Assembly (NCBI GenBank): GCA_014529385.2
Contig: CM043956.1
Coordinates: 88,028,221 to 88,092,220, forward strand
Origin: Adiantum capillus-veneris
Taxonomy: Eukaryota > Streptophyta > Polypodiopsida > Polypodiales > Pteridaceae
Length of the DNA: 64,000 bases
Reading direction: 5' to 3'
Program-made: the position numbers and the translations under genes
Shown here: piece after piece, positions 24,991 to 37,000 of the stretch
Position numbering within the stretch: the first letter of the stretch is position 1
How the letters are laid out: every line of letters begins with the position of its first letter
The notes under the pieces: model-generated
Told to the model about the DNA's origin: nothing
Database searches by the model: none
The model's input: only the letters and a program-made list of their open reading frames with translations

Positions 24991-27900
24991 AAATTTTTTT
25001 GCATGCACCCCATATAGAGTAGTAGCATCTTGATGCTCGTCTGGCACCACCGCAGCGGCTTCTGATTGAGCATCTTCTCTGATCTCCTCCATTGATGCCG
25101 TTGTGATTGGCACATGGTAGCCTTCATACGTCCTTGCACTACGAGGGGCTACCTCTATGACGTACCACCAGTTTGATGTAGACTTTGTAGGATGAAATAT
25201 CACCTACCAGAGCCACATAACTTACATGAGAGCTTTCAAGCACATAACTTGTAAAAGGGGGATGTTAACTATTTACATACTTACTTGTTCACAATGCTCG
25301 GGTAGTACGAAAGTGTCTCTTAGGTCAGTCCATTTCTTAGTAGAATCCACCTCAAGAAAACCAAACTCTCCTCTACGCACAGTAGCGTTGCGACCCTCCA
25401 TGATTATCTTGAACCATTGCACGTCGAACAAGTCGACAAAAAATCCTCTGTACTCGATCCTCAAAATCTCTTGTAGCGTGCCGAAGTAAGTGAGTCCCGC
25501 CACCACAGGATCTGCATCAGAGGAACGTTGTCGACTAGACTGTTCAAATTTTGCCATGATTCCACAATCTTGAGTAAAACGCTTTTTGTCGATCCGTTCC
25601 ACCTTAAAATGTCGACCTTTACACCATGCTGCTGTGTATGACTTATACTACAACGAACAAAGATTATGAGTGGCCGTTCAAACGTTTAGAAATAAAGTCA
25701 CTAGCTAGTCGTACATTGCAAACTTACCTTGGTCGCGCAACCCTGAGAGTACTTCCACTCTTCCTCAGTCACTTCGTCACCACATTGTTGTGCGCTTTTC
25801 AATTGGTTGTGCAACCATCTTAAGCTCATGAATGTTGGTAGGCTCTCCAGACCCGTCGGATAGTGCATCGGTGGTCGTCTTCCCCGTCTCCACTCGATTC
25901 GTGCCCTCTGTCGCTCTTGCTTTGCATCCTCATATTGTGAAATCCACTATTGCATCACTGGATTGTGAAGCATGCAAAATCGGTTGATTTTAGCCTCTAG
26001 ATCTTCCATCATCTTCTTCTCAACACCGAGATTGCACATGACAATCCCAGATATGCGCTCATCATCTATGGTTCGCCATAGCGTGTCCCAGGCTTTATCA
26101 AATCCGTCTAGCCACTCTCCAATGTACACTAGGGACTCTAATACCAACCAACCTTCTGCCATGCTACCCTCCGGACGTGCCTTTTGACGCACATATCCCT
26201 TACGCGTTTTCATGAAACGTTCTAAGAAGAACATCCATCTGGAATGAACTATGCCAGCTATTTCCACCTCATCAACTATGTGAACAAGAAGATGCACTTG
26301 AATGGTTAGCATGGTAGTAGGAAAATGTTTCTCAAACATGCACACAAGCTCCGCAGCATTTAGTTTGGCGAATGGTATGGAGTCTACGTTGATCTCCTTT
26401 TGTGAGATCCATTGCATCAGCTTTGCAAGTTTGTAGATTGTGTTACGGATGTCGAGAGACAAACATCCCTCAATGGCAACCGGTAAAATAAACTGTAAAG
26501 TATGTGCAACAATGATATTAAAGTCCACATTTTATGCAATGATATTAAAGTCCACTATGAACGTACCTGACACATTTTATGCCAATCGTGTGACTTCAAA
26601 CCGGTAAGCTTTCCTTCTTTAGTAAAACACGTTCGGAGCGAGTGCATTACGTCAGTGGGGGTCCGCAAAGATCGAATGGTCTCTTTTACTTTGCGTTCTT
26701 GGGCTCCTGTGAAAATCCATGGTGCTTTAGGGAGTTTTATCGATCCATCAGACGCTGTTTGCGGCCAATATTGCTCCATACGATCCACATTTCTAAGGTC
26801 AACTCTGGCTCCCAAAGTATCTTTCTTGCCGGTCAGATGGTCCCATAGTAGATTATCCACATTCTTGAATATGTGCATTGGATCGAGCAAGTGATTGATC
26901 ATGAGTCGGGGCCAGTATGGTAACTCGTACCATAGAGATAGTCTCTTCATCCCTGGAGGCAATCCGTCATCGCACATCTCCTTCTGCTCTAACCATGCTT
27001 GTGCAGATATCCTTGGTGGCTCTCTTCCCAAAAAGCCGTTGCGTAACACATGATTCTCTGGAAGATACGCTTGATGACCTTCGTAGATTTGCTTCTTCAG
27101 TGAGGGCGCCCTACGTGCATTCAGTCTAGGTCCACATGTGACACATGCTCTGTATCCGCTTGTTTGAAGCCCTGCATGTATACACATGATAATAGATCAA
27201 CTATAGGAAAAAACAAGATTTACAGTGTCTGAGTGAGGAGTGTCAATAGATCACCTGAGCATTCTGTTAGCCCGGGATAGTCATGCATGGTCCATATTAG
27301 AATGCCTCTGATCAAAGCATTCCGTCGTCCTGTGTGTCGGCTCATATCCACCACCTCTATGCCAATCCCCAATTGTTTTAGCTCTTCCAATAGTGGACGA
27401 AGATACACATCCATATTCTCCACTTTATATCGCCCTGGCACAATCAAGCTTAGCCATAGGTGCTCCTTCTTTGTAGTCAACCACGGGGGAATGTTGTAGT
27501 TGACGATGACAACGGGCCATACACTGTAAGATGTTGATCTTTGACCAAATGGATTTACGCCATCCATAGCCAGGCCTAAGCGCAAATTTCGAGCTTCCCT
27601 GGAAAAATCCAACCATGTTCCATCTATATTTTTCCAGGCTGCGCAATCTGTAGGAATTCGTAGCACACCATCCGAAGATTTATTCTCCTCATGCCATGAT
27701 GCTAGGGCGGCCATGGACTTACATTCAAAGAAATGCTTGATGCGAGGAAGCAGAGGAAAATGTCGCAAAACCTTTTGTGGAATTTTTGTCCCGTGGAGAT
27801 CTACTTGATATCTTTCGGAATCACATTTCGGACACTTCTCCATGTCTATGTATTCCCCTCTGAAAAGAATGCAGTCATTAGGACAAGCGTGGATAGAATT

Positions 27901-28623
27901 GTAATCCATCCCCAAGTTTCGCAAAATCTTTCTTGCTTCATCTCGGGAATCTGGCATCACATTGTCAGCTGGTAGTATGTGCTCTTTAAGCAATCTACAC
28001 AACATAAAAATACGATACAGTCGTGTAAAAATCTATCAGATCATTATACATTTAGAGTTTTATTAAAGTAAACTAATTGTAATAGATCACCTGAAAAGCG
28101 CTGTGACGCTAGTGTCACTCCATCCAAACTTTGCCTGCATGTTGAGAAGAACCAGGAGTGCTTTCAATCTACACATATGTGCTCCATTATACAATGGCGT
28201 ATCGGCTTCACTTTTCATATCATCATAGATAAGCCTTTCTGAATCCATGATCGTCTCGATCATTTCATCAATTTCGGGCTCAAACATTGCTTCGTTGGGA
28301 ATGTACTTTGCATGATCATCCCCCGAGCTGTCAGAGGCTACATCTTGTGGCCTCACATATGCTGCTTGACCAAAGCGCCTGCGAACACGTCTATTGGGTT
28401 GCAAGATTGCTGCTTGTTGGCCAGCGTCAGAGTCCGACGAGTTATAATTGGCAACAAATCGATCTATAATAGATGGATCAAACTCGCCAAATTCGCGAAC
28501 GTGCTACAAAGAAACACGTCTTGTCCGTCGCACAGCATGCTTGCATTGATTACAAGGACATAAGACCCTCGTTGAGAGATAGGTGTTTCGGTTGGACGGT
28601 CCCACATCCTCGTCACTACTCAT
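24937..28623 (-). pseudogene. CACTA transposase (Transpos_assoc, tnp2, DUF4218, DUF4216), six exons, two in-frame stops
   Basis: Exons read on the minus strand at 28623-28091, 27994-27255, 27171-26567, 26492-25728, 25647-25285 and 25203-24937. All join in phase with GT-AG introns and give 1,090 codons. The N-terminal zinc-binding domain is VLCPCNQCKHAV (about residue 20). The tnp2 catalytic region follows (CPNDCILFRGEYIDMEKCPKC, DGVNPFG, TMHDYPG), then DUF4218 with VHLLVHIVDE and the E in FFLERFMK, then DUF4216 (YFGTLQEILRIEY). The protein would cut the element out at its CACTA ends. TAG stops at 28506-28504 (codon 40) and 25949-25947 (codon 808) break this copy, but splice sites and domains are otherwise preserved. 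Confidence 0.88.
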
Positions 28624-29339
28624 AATGAGGATAAAAATCTTATAACCTGGACAACAAATTTAATATTCTATTGGCATTCTTCGTCTTATGTCTCTCTCTC
28701 TCTCTCTCTCTTTTTCTCTCTCTACCTCACATTCTCTAGTCATGTCCAATCCCCGCACACCTCAGTCTAGAGGTGCACGGAGATCAAAACCACCGGGTTA
28801 TAATCTCGTCTTTATTGGTCAATACCTATATTTGTGGGTACAAGAAATCTACAGACCCACGTCTACATGATACTGCATGTAGTGGACAAAACCCCTAGCA
28901 GTGAGGGAGAGGGCGGATGATCAGGCTCGATGGGGGCAATGCTAATGTGCAAGTCTGGTTGGCCTGCACCTCCCTCTCTGTCTCTCTTTGATTTTTCACT
29001 TGGGCACTAGTCCGGCTAGAGGGTGTTGGTCGCAACAGTTATCAGGATGAGGGCATGAAAAAGGAGACGGAGACCCTGCAAGGGGTCCAGAGGAAGAAGA
29101 GGGACACTCAGGGGGCGAGGGGTTGAGGTGACCAACGATGGTGGAGGTTTGGTAGTGCAAGGAAGATGAAAAGAGGGCTGATTAGGCTAATGCTGCAAAG
29201 AAGTCAGGAGCGCGAGTGGCCGAAGCGGGTGTTTGCTTTTGCCTTCGAATTGAAGATTCGAAAAGGAACTCGCTGAGTTAATTAATGGGTTTGGTGAAAA
29301 TAGACCCAGTAGGTAGTCCATAGTATGAATCCAACGAAA
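28624..29339. other. Spacer without supported genes
   Basis: This holds a TC microsatellite (about 28690-28725) and moderately GC-rich sequence from 28740 to 29260. The word CATGTAGTG at 28876-28884 looks like half a CACTA end but lacks a matching target duplication. I see no gene. Confidence 0.6.
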
Positions 29340-29573
29340 ACCTCTTCAAGAGACCACTTAGGGGTGACAATCTAAAAAGACACTATATTTTTTTTGGTGC
29401 ACAAAATGTCTTAAGAACTTGCTAGCCCTTCTATAATTGGATCCTAGCCCCTCATGTATGACATAATTTCATATGTGAACTCAACATTCATTGACTCCTC
29501 ATCATCTATAGACACATGCAACCCGCTTTAGCATAATATGTTGAGCTAAGAAAAATAAATTTATTAATCAAGT

Positions 29574-29615
<42 letters not shown>

Positions 29616-29640
29616 TGGTCAAACCATCTCTGAAATCATA
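29340..29640. repeat. Dispersed repeat R2, copy 2
   Basis: Direct copy of 23250-23530 ending in a TC run (29575-29611). The next 80 bp (about 29632-29720, ATATGAGAATTACAAATG) resemble 59376-59470 just past the LINE 3' end. Confidence 0.8.
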
Positions 29641-29719
29641 TGAGAATTACAAATGTTGTGAAAACAATATTTGTGTTTGATGTAATAATCATCAAACTCT
29701 ATCAATAGAGATATATGTA

Positions 29720-30446
29720 GATAGACCATACTCTCTATGTACATATATCATACGGGAATTACAAACATTGTGTTAAAAATGTATAAGATTGATGTGATTT
29801 AAGTCTTGTAATAACAATGAATGCATGCCTCAACAACTAGAGAAAGGTGCTTTAAAACCATTATTCATGGGTGTCTACTTAGAATGGGTGTCGACGCGGG
29901 GCTGTATTGTGCGATTTGCATCGAAACCCATGGCTGCTCTGTTCTAGCTTATGTGTGTAGATGAGGACACAGAGAGGAGCACGATAAGCAGCAAATCAAG
30001 ACTGGCTTTAATACATTGATCGCAACTCACGTGCTACTGGTGGAGTTATTTTGATCGACTCCTGCGCCCTACAGAAAATGAAGGCCTCTCATGTTTTCGC
30101 CATCGCTTAGGTTCACCCAAGCCTGCTGCTCTCGTCCCACTGACCCGCCAGTCCATGCTGAGGACGATTATTGTCTCCTAGATAATAATCGCCATTATTA
30201 TTAGCTGAAGCCTTCATTTCTTTTCTTTCGTTAACCTAAGCTCATGTTTTCTCACTTAGTCTCTCAAAGCCCTTGACAACGATTATTATCACCTTGCCAA
30301 ATGATTATTGTCTTTTTGCTTTTTTGCCTAAAAGGGGTTGTTTGCCTTTAAGGTCTCGAGCCGGGAGAGGAGGGCACTATTTGCTTGATAGAGCCTTTCG
30401 GCCTTCAAAATCTGCAGCTTAACCAAGTTGTGTAAAGTCGGGACAC
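29720..30446. other. Region upstream of LINE ORF1, possibly its 5' UTR
   Basis: There is no supported gene. The GC content rises from about 29880, which could mark the LINE 5' UTR. The LINE 5' end and target duplication could not be fixed. Confidence 0.45.
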
Positions 30447-30841
30447 TTGCTAATGGAACTCGACGTTCTAGCCGCAAGTGAGGACATTGTCAAATTTTCA
30501 CAGATGTTAGCGGCGGGGAAAAGCTCCGGAATAGAGCTAGCCGTGCCAATGGAAGTAGGCGGTGGCTCCGTCTGGAGACCAATGCAGGATACGAAAATGT
30601 CAGGCCCCGGCTCGCCAAAGGTCTCAACCGTGACAGAGGAAAAAATTGTCCCGACTGAAAAAGTTCCCTCTGAGCAAACAAGAGAGAAAATGGGCTCAGC
30701 GCAAGGGTTCAAATTCAAGGTAAAAACCCTCAAAGACGGGGTTCCTCAGGGTTCCATATGTGCGAACGAAAATAAAGCGTCACGTGCATCTGCTACTTGC
30801 AGGCCAGGTATATCGTTTGCTAGCATACTCAAGGGGCCTAA
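30447..30841 (+). pseudogene. LINE ORF1, N-terminal part
   Basis: An open frame of about 130 codons (ATG choices at 30447 and 30453) ends in FASILKGPN, exactly at the Gypsy target site CCTAA. The same frame resumes at 51786 with continuing codons, so this is the front of LINE ORF1, the RNA-binding protein. The sequence is low-complexity and carries no catalytic motif. Confidence 0.75.
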
Positions 30842-31327
30842 TGTAGACGGCTGGATAGTCACTATGTGGGAACGTCTTCTTAGAAGATGGGCAACGAATT
30901 ACTTAGTAATTACTATGGTAATTACTACAGTAAACCCGAAGTGTATAAATAGGGCCCATTACATTGTTATCAGGGGGCAATTGTTATCGCTTGGGTTAGC
31001 GCTTTGACTATAATTGTTCTTGAGAATCATTGGCAGTACGGTATTGCCGGCTGTACTTTTTCTCTGTAATCATATCCGTTGTAATCTTGATCTGTAATCC
31101 CAATCATGGCATATATTTTAGTTATACTTACTTCTCATCCAGTCTTCTGAATCTGAGTCTGAATCTGAACCTTATTCCAGTACCTAAGTCCGATCCTGAT
31201 TTCAGTACCCACATTCCAGTTTAGTCTCTGATTCCTGTTCAGTCTGCTATCTGAAATCTTCCCATACTAGTAGCTGAAATCTTTCAACACTAGAATTAGC
31301 TGTCTCAAGAGATCAGCTCCAATTCCA
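30842..31327 (+). repeat. Gypsy-D 5' LTR
   Basis: This 486-bp LTR pairs with 51329-51785. It has GTATAAATAGGGCCC as a likely TATA region (about 30940-30954) and small insertions relative to its partner (for example a repeated CTGAATCTGAGT). The inside flank, TTTTGGCGATCACGG, is the candidate primer-binding site; the tRNA is not identified. Confidence 0.92.
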
Positions 31328-31400
31328 TTTTGGCGATCACGGTGGCTCGAGCTGAAGCTCGTTGACTGAAAGACTCTTCTCCCAGTTGAAGTTTTCAGCA

Positions 31401-31935
31401 ATGGCACCAAAATTCAACCGTGGTCGAAAATCTACCATTCGTGTGGACCCCATTCCTGAAGGGTCAGGAAGAGAGTCTGACCCAAAGCAAGAGAAGATGA
31501 CTGACACTGAGGCTCAGGAGGAGCATAGTCAGGCTGATGAGGCGCAGGACTCAGAACACTCTAGTCATTCTCGATGCCGACGGGCAGAACGGGAAGACAG
31601 AAGGCAAAGAGTTCCAAGAGTTCTCAGTCTCGCTAGAGAGATGAGCATACCAAGGGCAGTAAGGGAAGTCACCATACTTCTAGCAGACAAAACAGAGAAG
31701 ACACTGATACTGAGACAGAGACAGAGATTGATTGGGATGCTGAAACTGACAATTGCAAGAAGGCTCCCAAGCGTCATTCTGAAGCCAAGAAGAGAAGTGG
31801 CAAGATCAATAGTAATCGAAATGATTACACAGCTTCCCTGAATATTTCCTTTCCAATATTCAAAGCGGGAAAAAGGATGATCCAGATGTTCACATACAAG
31901 CTTTCGAGCAGTATGCTGAACTAAAAAACATTGAT
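31401..31935 (+). pseudogene. Gypsy-D gag, N-terminal part, cut by the DNA transposon
   Basis: Gag starts at ATG 31401 (MAPKFNRGRKS), is acidic and serine-rich, and shifts frame near 31640-31700. It then reads FKAGKKDDPDVHIQAFEQYA, a typical retroelement gag phrase, up to the transposon junction at 31935. The reading continues after 41517 as EDDWGEYFPQNLKEAARKWY. Confidence 0.85.
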
Positions 31936-31968
31936 CATTAGGAAAAATATGGACTCTCCTTGGGCCTT
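31936..31968 (+). repeat. Left terminal inverted repeat of the H3-bearing transposon
   Basis: Reads CATTAGGAAAAATATGGACT at its start, and its reverse complement is at 41485-41517 with two mismatches (positions 13 and 25). A T at 31935 lies between the TIR and the TGA at 31932-31934. Confidence 0.9.
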
Positions 31969-32620
31969 TTTGATTAGTGAAGGATTAAGGGAGAACCAAT
32001 GAGAAGGCTCTTGGGATATCACCTAGAGGGGGCAGGAATGGTAGGGGTGCAGCCTAATTGTCTCCCTCTTCAATGCTTGGTTCTTAGAGAGAGGTGGGAG
32101 GTAGGCTGGGGGGGGGGGGGGTAAATAGGAGGAGAGAGGTGTCATAAAAGAGGGAGGGACCCCCCAAAAAAAAAACGCCATGCTTAAAAACCCATTTGCC
32201 TTCAAAACTACCCCAAAACATAAACTAACTTAAAAAAGTCAATTTTTCCCCCCAAAATCCACTTTTCTCTCTCTCCCTCATTACTTTTCTCTCCCACACT
32301 CTCCCTCTTCTCCCTCCTCCCATTCTCTCTCTACAGTCAAGGCAGCCATAGCCAAAAGCTTTCCACCACTCTCTTCCTCTCTCTCCATAGCTCCCCCTTC
32401 TCTCACACCTCCATCAACCCTCTACAATCCCACACTCCATAGCCCACAGCTCCACTATCCTCTCTACCTCTCTACCTCTCACTCCTCTCTTTCTCTATCT
32501 CCACTGTCAAAGCCACCATAGCCACCATAGGAATCTTACCTCACCCTCCCCTCAGCTCCTCATTCTCTCTCCACAGTACTCAACTCTTTCAAATCCCTTC
32601 CTAAGCCCAACTTCCCAAGC

Positions 32621-33945
32621 ATGTCCACGCATAGACGGCCCAAACCAGAGATAGAGGAGATTGTGTTGCACAACACAAAAGACTCAGAGGGGGTATGGAT
32701 CCCACAAGTGTTCAAGAAGGGTGCATGGATCTACATGCAACCGTCACGTGCTGGACCTCATCGCGTACGGTGTCGAGGCGTATTGGAATGTCATTGGAAG
32801 GGCCGGCTATTGACATTCAAAGAAACAAAGTCCGGAATGGTGACCATCGTGCAACACGTCTACAGTGCAGCTGAGCTCCACCTCAAGAGAGCTTCCACTC
32901 AATTTGCACCTCATTGTAAGTTTTCATGGTTTAGCTATCCCATGCATATGTCATGTTTACGTTTATGTGATCATTATGTTTAATTAAGGACATTTGTAAA
33001 GATGTTTTTCCATCCAGCTTAGTTGAGGAGCAGCCGCTTGAGTGCCTCTCAGGCACGTTCATGGTTGTGCATGCTCACATTGGGGAGCTTATGTTTCCTA
33101 ATGTTTCATCGAAAAAACTTACCGAGCAGCAAATATTCATGTACTCCCACAAGTACGTGGTGCCGAAGTCAAGCCAAAGCTATGGTAGGTTAGAAGCCGT
33201 GGAGACACCCTCATTGCAGAGTGCAAAATGGACAACTCCAGACCATTGGGCTTTGCTTTCTTTCAAGCGCAAGGTGCTGCAAGATTTCCAAGGGTCCCTA
33301 AAGTTTGGTAAGGCAACCAGATCGGTGGGTCTCAGTTGGCATTGTCCCATTCATTTGTTTGTGCATGCATTCCGCTCTCTACCGATTGTAGAAACACCAA
33401 CAATGTTTGTTTACAAAGAAGTTGTCATAGATGCAATGGACACCATTCTAGGTGTCAATTGGGGCTATGTTGACGGTTTGCATGATGGTGACCGTTATAA
33501 GTGCAATGTGTCCCCCACACAGCTTTACCTTCGGTATTTGAAAGCAAGGTGCACCTTGTATGCACGGTTTAGCTATGAGAGGTGGATGCACAAACGTGGC
33601 AAATGGATACCCTTGTAGCTGACAGCCGAAGAGATTCAATCCTTTGAAATTCGTGTCCGCATGCCCAATAACGAGGTGGAGGTGGCTGCAGTGAATCCGC
33701 ATTGGACTCTTGCCAATCTTCGGGAACACTTTGTCATAATGGGATTCGAGGATGTCGGTAATGCAAGTTTCAAACTAGAACAACGCAAGGTCTGCTTTGT
33801 GCTTCCTTAGCTACCTTTTCTTATTTTCTGTGGGTTTTTGTATTTTGATTGCCCATTTTTGGTTGTATAGATTGGAAGGCGGATGGAGGCCACTATGCTT
33901 GTTTACAAAGATTGGGCTACAAACGAAATCATCTTGTCTAAGTGA
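32621..33945 (+). pseudogene. Transposon gene A, unknown function, three exons, one in-frame TAG
   Basis: Exons at 32621-32915, 33023-33789 and 33871-33945 join in phase through GT-AG introns of 107 and 81 bp, giving 378 codons. The start codon follows a pyrimidine-rich leader (about 32270-32600) of plant-promoter style. TAG at 33616-33618 interrupts exon 2. Past it the frame stays open through EIRVRMPNNEVEVAAVN and the last exon to KDWATNEIILSK and TGA, so the stop is probably a recent CAG to TAG change. I recognise no family. The tail after the stop has a pattern suggestive of a small beta-rich domain, which is only an impression. It sits at the 5' end of the plus-strand pair, about 240 bp before gene B. 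Confidence 0.7.
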
Positions 33946-34186
33946 ATTGGCTTGTAACTTTAATCGTTTATATATTGGATATTTTATTAAAGATTTTGAA
34001 AAGTTTTAAGGTGTTGTACTTGATTTTGTACTTGAGTTTTAAGGTGGTGTAAATTTATTTTTTAAATCCATATTTTTTTTTTCGAGATAGAATATGTTTA
34101 TATAAGGAGGACCACCTCTTCATTTCACCATTTTCATCCCAGCATTGCAGAGAGACCTAGCATACCCAATCACGCAAAGAGAAGAC

Positions 34187-35649
34187 ATGGCTGCTACTAG
34201 TGCTTTAGATGCATTCCTTACTGAGGTTGGGCATGCAAATCGCCCTGAGCTTCAAGCATTTTTCACAACCCAACCCGATTTGGAAACCACCTTGACCCTC
34301 CACTCTCAATCTCTTGAGCACATTACTTCATACATTTCCACGTGCATGGGGAGATTCATTGTTGAGTTACCAAACCGACCAGGGCAATGGGTCCCTGAAG
34401 GCCTTCTCCACCACATCTACCAAGGGGACAGGCCATTTCATCAACGGCTTGCATGCTTTGCCACCATAGCACAACCCGCCGGACAATATGTGCGGCTTGA
34501 AGCTGATGATGTGCGAGCAATGCGTAAGGGAAGGATTGGAAACACTTTTTCCTCTGTTCAGGCCATAATGATCTTCCTCCTTCACGAGTGCCCATCAGGC
34601 CCTGACGTAGCGCTACCTCACTTGCAGATCGGCGGGGTATTGGCTGATGTGAAGGACCCCAAGCCCACGGCCATTGACTCATCCGCAGAGGAGAGGACGC
34701 TTGCCTTGACCTACCCTGTAGGGATTCAAGGCCTCTTGGAGGCCTCTCCATCAGTCGGTTCATCCTCGGGACCGCCAGAAGGAACCACCACTCGGGATGC
34801 CATCCCTGAGGTAGAGATTACCCGCTTCTCCTCCATTGTGGTGGGTGGGGAGGAGTTTGTGTTTATGCACGATCTGGAGAAATCCTTTGAGCTTCGCATG
34901 GATGAGTGTTTCGCCATCCTCGATGCCCATGGAAAGTTTGAGCTTGATACCACCACCTCCCATGACGATGATCTCCTACTGCCCATGGGGAATACTTTGG
35001 CGGACACAGCGGCGATCGCACAAGATGAGGTGGCAGCGGCCGAGCAGGCCAAGGTCTCTGAGGAGGAGTTTGTGGCCGTGCAAGCCATGTGTTTGGCTAA
35101 ACGCGCAAGAGTGGATTCACCACCACCTGCTGCAACACCTGTTTTGCTTGATCCAAAGGGGAAGTCAAGCGTAGATCTTTACTTGCACCCGGATGCCGAT
35201 GAGGAGGATCGTAGACAAGAGGTATAGATGCTCACTTACATTTGATTGTTACAAATGATTTTGTTAATGTTATATCATAATTCTGTGCCATATCTCAGAA
35301 AACCTATGTTCTGCAGGATGTTCTAGAGGTTGACGCCTGGGCGCAACGGTCAGGGGGGAGGAGGACGCCGTTCGGACCACAAGCGGCACTTGCTCACTAC
35401 TTCGGCACACTTCCCACTGGTGTCGTGGTGTTTGTCCATGCCGACTACTCTCCCAATGGTCACTACAACATTTTTGCTCTCCGCTCACTCTCCAAGGCGT
35501 TGTGTTTAACAACACTTGCCCAAACGGCCAACCTTGTAGTGCTTGTAAAGAAAGATTTTGCAATATCCACTTTCGGTGTAAAATTTCGCGGGCGCCTTAT
35601 TGCCCATGTCCGCATGAACCAAGCTGTAGGGGTTAATGACACCCAATAA
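34187..35649 (+). CDS. Transposon gene B, unknown function, two exons, intact
   Basis: Exons at 34187-35221 and 35317-35649 join in phase with a 95-bp intron (GAG|GTATAG ... CTGCAG|GAT), giving 455 residues. The start is the ATG in GACATGGCT. The N-terminal 170 residues are mixed helical sequence. Residues about 170-340 are acidic and alanine-rich with EEF/EQ clusters. Exon 2 encodes a compact hydrophobic domain with VVVFVHADYSPNGHYN and KFRGRLIAHVRMNQ. I do not recognise the family and assign no enzyme activity. It is the only gene of this element with no premature stop in this copy. Confidence 0.65.
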
Positions 35650-35982
35650 ATCACAACCACTTTACTTAATAGGGAGCCACCCCAAAAGGCCAAGCGCCAG
35701 AAAATTGTAATTAGAAAGATCCTAAAGCAAAAGCCGGATATCATGTAAAGCATTGATTTCTTTAATGAAACTACTTTTTGCTGTCTATGACTCTCTTTCT
35801 TGCAAGGTTTTGAATTTCTTATATGTTGGGCTTCCATTGTGTATGAGAAGCACCATAATTTTTGCTATGACTACTAAAGGGTTTGGCAGGCATTAAAATT
35901 TAAAAAATGAATACTTTTTTATATTTAGGCTTCCAAAGTTATGTATGTGCCTAGTGAAGGGCTTGGAAGTCCCTAAACAATG

Positions 35983-36052
35983 CTGCCACAAGGGCGCGCA
36001 TTAGGGTTTTCCATCAGCAGATGAAGTGTGCAAATGCGCACCCTTGTGGCAG
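35983..36052. repeat. Hairpin inverted repeat 1 in transposon centre
   Basis: Arms CTGCCACAAGGGCGCGCATT (35983-36002) and AATGCGCACCCTTGTGGCAG (36033-36052) are near-perfect complements with a 30-base loop. A second copy is at 36549-36618. Confidence 0.9.
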
Positions 36053-36086
36053 ATGAAATTGGACACATCTAAGAGCATACCCAAGT

Positions 36087-36415
36087 ACAAAACAGAGTGA
36101 CAAGGCATTAATACCCAGTTGCAAAAGAGAAACACATGGATACCCAGGTAACCTTAAGCCCATCTTGCCCCAGATACCTAAAGATGTATTAACAAACCAC
36201 AAAACTGTGGCAATATCTAAACCCTTCTTGGAGAATAGGACCATATCCAGTTACAAAACAGAGTGAGAAGACAATAATACCCAGCTGCAAAACAGGAAGA
36301 CATGGATACCCAGGTAACCTTAAGCCCATCTTGCCCCAGATACCTAAAGTTGTATTAACAAACCACAAGAGTAAACTTTGTGGCAATATCTAAGCCCTTT
36401 CTGGAGTTTAGGACT
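36087..36415. repeat. Tandem duplication of about 166 bp
   Basis: Copy 1 (36087-36252) and copy 2 (36253 to about 36415) share ACAAAACAGAGTGA, CATGGATACCCAGGTAACCT and CATCTTGCCCCAGATACCTA. It lies between the two hairpins in the non-coding centre of the transposon. Confidence 0.9.
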
Positions 36416-36548
36416 GACATGGACTAAGGGGGGATGAATTCCAACAGCATCTATGCTAATTGAAGCATTGAAGCAAACAAAACATACTTATTGCTTGTCA
36501 AAATTGTCTGGAAACCACTGGAGAGTGTCAGCAAAGCACTAGGAGAGA

Positions 36549-36618
36549 CTGCCACAAGGGCGCGCATAATGTCCATCCATAGGCCTCTGGAAGCCCCAAA
36601 TGCGCGCCCTTGTGGTAG
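36549..36618. repeat. Hairpin inverted repeat 2 in transposon centre
   Basis: Arms CTGCCACAAGGGCGCGCAT (36549-36567) and ATGCGCGCCCTTGTGGTAG (36600-36618) repeat the hairpin at 35983-36052 with a different loop. Confidence 0.9.
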
Positions 36619-37000
36619 CCAACTTGGGGGCATTCCAAGCCATTTTGAACACTTTGTAGATGTTTTTGCCATGCAATAGTGAGTCACATAGCATGGATAC
36701 ATCAGGAAGTGCATGCCCCACTTAGCCAAGGTGCTAAACGTAGGCAATTTTTCACAATAACAAGCTAATGGCTACATACATACAATAGAAGGTAGACAAA
36801 ACTTGAACCACTGCTACATTGCATGGTGCAGAATTAAAACAATACAATGCGCACTGGGGTATACAATAAAAGACGCTTATATTGAAATTCTTCCCAATAC
36901 AATGCACAGAGTGGGATATAGAATCAAAAGACGCTTGTATTCAAATTCTTCCCAATCTTGGAGTTCCGTAAATACAAAAAGGTTGATGCCTAATTACAAG

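Larger units (their letters stand above)
24763..28623 (-). mobile_element. CACTA (En/Spm) DNA transposon, one terminus identified
   Basis: The left end at 24763 begins CACTACAAGAG, the hallmark terminus of CACTA elements, followed by a dense subterminal repeat array and by a tnp2-family transposase gene on the minus strand. The other terminus should lie beyond the gene start at 28623. I found neither a matching inverted CACTA end nor the AGCGAC array between 28624 and 29340, so that end is lost, divergent or further away. The upper coordinate given is the gene start only. Confidence 0.8.

Noticed and set aside
28876-28884. CATGTAGTG as the missing CACTA terminus
   Set aside because: Only the last few bases match, the flanks do not repeat GTT, and no AGCGAC array is beside it.
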